From Morella rubra (Eukaryota > Streptophyta > Magnoliopsida > Fagales > Myricaceae): 64,000 bases of DNA. The position numbers and the translations under genes were made by a program. Positions within the stretch are counted from its first letter, which is position 1. Each line of letters begins with the position of its first letter. Below, one piece after another: positions 60,747-64,000 of the stretch. Location: NCBI GenBank assembly GCA_003952965.2, contig CM025855.1:18221638-18285637 (forward strand), written 5' to 3'. The notes under the pieces were generated by a model. It did not search any database. It had not been told where the DNA came from and saw only the letters and a program-made list of their open reading frames with translations.

Positions 60747-63700
60747 CTAACTATAGCAAGAACAAGTTTTGTGGAATTTAAATTCTTGATATAGGAAAAT
60801 ATAGGGATAATTAAATACACTTTACAATTTACATATGCACCCTTCAATTTTAGAGGCCTTGACCAATACATTTTGCACCATCATCTATTATTTTTATTAC
60901 ATTGCACTTACCAACTATTGATTTCAGACACTTTGCACTCTTATTGAAATTTTCAGTTAATTTGAATAGAAAATGATTTTTTGGTATGCGAAATGATAAT
61001 TTTATTCCCATAATTCTTTTAGCAATGACCATTTTATGAGGATAAAATAATAACTTTTGAGGCCAAAAATCAATTTCCACTTAAATTTTCACCTGTGATG
61101 CAAAATATCTAAAATCAATAATTATAAGATGTAAAGTGTATTTATTCTAAATATATGTACACAATCTTCAAAGAATATTTGAAAATTCCCCGTACCTGCT
61201 TAAAAATCTATATGTGTGTGTGAGAGAGAGAGAGTTGTTTGTGAAGGATCTCATAATTTGATCATGTGACTTGTTTGTGTCATTTATTTAACGACCTAAA
61301 ACATCCAACATTGAGATGGTCTAAATATTGGAGCGCCAAGGGTAAGTTGATATATATATATAGATCGAGTCAGAAAAATAATGCCCATTAGCACGATATA
61401 TTTGATCTATCCTCCATCGATCATGATGAATTTCACCGCCAAAACTAAACTGCATGTGAAAGCAAAAGAACTGCCATATAGTACTAAGAGATATCGAATT
61501 GAGATATTAAGTACGTGGATTGATGGTTTAGTAGTTGTACTGTACGTACGTTACGCAGTCTTGATCATCAAATTGATGCTTAGGGGAGGTTTAGCTGCAC
61601 ACGTTTGAACCATGGTAAAGATTTAGACAAGATTATTAGAGACAATCTGCAAAGATATTGTATGCGTAATCAAGTACGTATTGAAAAATATGAATAAAAA
61701 GTTATCTATCATAGAATCGAGATCAGGAAAAGGACGAAATAACGATCGCCACGAATGATCCATATAAGAGAGATCTCTGCAGGGAAACCCTGGCTTTCAA
61801 CCCACCAATTATTCTTCGGTGATGGTTTTAGTCACTTCTACCGACTAGCGAGAGAGAGGGAGAGAGGGAGCGTTCGCTAGAGCAGGCTTTTAGGAAAACC
61901 TCCTGTTAGCATGCAGTGAAAACAAATTACACCACACAGAGAATATAAAGTATGCAAGTAAGTGCATGCAGGCATGCATTTGAAGGTGTACTTACAGAGC
62001 TATAGAAGGGCGTAGGGCTAGGATGGAGCTAGAAATAATATTTGATTGGGGTGTCTTTTCTTATATCTGGCGAGTAGGGGAGTGACAGCACTTCAGGATC
62101 TGTCCAATAATTAAGAGCCTTCCTTTCAATATCGCTCGAAAAAGCCAAAAAAGGTTCTCCCAGAAGAAAAAAAGAAAAGTGGGTTCTTTTCACATAATGG
62201 CTGACGATGAATCCTCTGCTGGATTCAGAGGATCGCAAGGGTATCGAAGGATCAGGACCCACGTTCCCCGAAAGTAGCAGAATTCCGGATATCCAAGACT
62301 AACGCTGTGGGGGATCTTGAGTATGTATATGTTTGTCTTCTTGCCATGATTTGTTCCTTAGTAGCTATCACAAATAAATCGTCTGCTGATATTGTCGCTG
62401 TCAAATATATGTTATGCGTGCTACGGATCGAACGTGTGCATGCTGCTGCGATATATTTTTACTTTTACTTGTGTAGATCCAATATATATCGTTTGAAATC
62501 AAATGGTTCGTGCATGTACGTACTACAAACCAAAACAAGAACGAAAGAGATAAAAATGTTTGTTCGTCTTGTCACTGAAAACATGTATATGTTGAGCTCT
62601 ATTCACCAGGATTTGGTATTGAATATGTTCGTCAAAAATAGTCACAAAAACCTGATCATGTGGGATGCCTGGTCCACGCCTGTACAGGTCGATTGCACTA
62701 GTACTTGCTTGTATTTACGCGTTCCTCATTCATTTGCTCCAGGAAACAACCAAATCGTACCTTCCAATTGTATACAGTACCTTTCTTTCGTATATATTAA
62801 CCAAAGAAACGTGTTGATAAATGTACGTGAGTCAAATATACGCGGGCTAGTGTGCAAGGTGACCCCATCTCTCTCTCTCTCTCTCCAGAATGCATGGAGG
62901 AAGTTACTTAATCCACCAGCATGACATGGATAGTGAGTAGGCAACCTGCAAGTAGCTAGGACAAGAATTCCCTTGGTGCGGATATCAGTGGGAGGAAGAG
63001 AGAATATTTGACCGCAAAATAATGCCCTTGTAGATTGTGGCCAATGACAACCATGCATTCGCCATTCAGTCAAGGATTGATTAAGCAGTACTTAATTAAT
63101 TAAAAGAAATGGAGATCTAGCTAGATCACGATGTCGTAAGTGATTTGACTGAAACAAATAGGATATCTCATTCTATTGTTGAATTTTTTTTTCTTAGAAG
63201 GCAAAAAAGGAAAATGCATGGAAGAATTAAACCAGGGGCCGACATGGGAATGGATTATGGAAGTGACTGATCGGGTAGTGTATAGACAAGGAACATTTGC
63301 TCGAAAGGATTTTGAAAATCATCGGGGGAATAATGTACTTCTTCGCAATGATGGGTGTCCATGAAATAAGATCTTCTTTTAACTCTTTCTCTCACCTCCT
63401 TGGATTCCCCGGAGTCCTTTTACCCTTCACATCATCTGCTAGCTTCTACTTATTATTCCTTTCATGAAGACTTGGAAAGTCCCAGATGCATGCCTTTTTA
63501 CTACAATTCAGATGGATCTCCTATGCATCTTCCTCCATATTTTTTCTTTCATAATTCATCATGCACTTCTCATCTTTGAATAGAAAACATTTATATATAT
63601 ATATATATATATATATCATGCACTTCCATTTTATACTACATTGTGATCAAAATTGAACGTACGAGATTTTTCATATCCTTTTCTGGTTCTATTTTTAATC

Positions 63701-64000
63701 ATTCATGACAAAATTTCTGTCTATGAGAAATGAAATATTTACTTGTAGAAAGCCCAAACTTCCCATCACCTTGAGCAGTTTAGGAACTACTCGTGGATAT
63801 ATGATCCCCCATAGCTAGAGCTCTGTACTCTCCCTTTTCCAGTATTTGATCCTCCCCTGTACTTGGCAGTAGGGTCATTAGAATCCCCAGGTTTCCAATT
63901 TAATCTACGCAAGCAAGACATACTCTATTTCCAAAGGTACACACACCAGCCGTCCAGTTCACAGAGAGAAATTGAGGAATTCGACAGGAGCATACCCAAT
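60747..64000. repeat. Near-identical duplicate, copy 2 (pair of 46,300-49,554)
   Basis: It is the same sequence as 46,300-49,554 and is cut by the window end. Differences from copy 1 after the first 300 bp are mainly homopolymer and microsatellite lengths, for example the GA run at about 61,223 and the TA run at about 63,594. It may continue into a second copy of the MIRO region beyond the window. Confidence 0.9.
60804..61148. mobile_element. Foldback MITE, Mutator-type (in duplicate copy 2)
   Basis: It is the same insertion as at 46,358-46,703, at the same offset as the surrounding duplicate, so it was copied with its flanks rather than inserted twice. Here the internal hairpin is easier to read: GATAATTTTATTCCCATAA faces TTATGAGGATAAAATAATA. 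Confidence 0.65.

Overview
The window is nuclear DNA from a flowering plant, almost certainly a eudicot, though I cannot name the species. The evidence is GT-AG introns, plant-type genes (a glutaredoxin-DEP-DUF547 protein, a plant MIRO GTPase and a FANTASTIC FOUR protein), and plant transposons of the CACTA, Mutator, L1-like and Athila types. I see no prokaryotic features, CRISPR array, rRNA or tRNA.

Layout. 0-5.9 kb is intergenic, with a degenerate tandem repeat, a CACTA-type terminal fragment and a LINE tail. 5.9-12.9 kb holds the glutaredoxin-DEP-DUF547 gene on the plus strand. Its outer exons are well preserved, but an internal segment of the protein cannot be found. 12.9-22.1 kb is a transposon-rich block: tandem repeats, a bounded 3.06 kb CACTA element with a 3-bp target duplication and a dense GATCGATC array, a GRF zinc-finger fragment, and a minus-strand Mutator transposase relic. 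22.4-31.4 kb is a minus-strand Athila-type Ty3/gypsy element with one LTR in view, cut by a 1,000-N gap. 31.4-33.2 kb has no recognised gene.

33.3-46.3 kb is the strangest part. It is very rich in A and C and poor in G, and it can be read as an insertion-bloated version (about 1.7 times longer) of the clean sequence at 53.8-60.7 kb. Its noise fades out near 46.3-46.6 kb. From there to 49.55 kb it becomes a near-identical copy of 60.75-64.0 kb, at a constant offset of 14,446 bp. I read this as an uncorrected long read, or a redundant contig end, left in the assembly, not as biology.

Between the two copies lie the 3' half of a minus-strand MIRO gene (49.97-52.46 kb), with a Mutator-type foldback MITE in one intron, and a 100-N gap. 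On the other side of the gap is the plus-strand FANTASTIC FOUR gene (53.76-54.56 kb), which has lost its 5' end into the gap. The two genes are head to head across the gap. Downstream are an L1-type RNase H relic carrying a perfect 70-bp triplication, and AT-rich intergenic DNA.

I found no convincing new biological system. The most useful results are the assembly diagnosis, the eroded middle of the glutaredoxin-DEP-DUF547 gene, and the transposon structures that could be bounded by target-site duplications.
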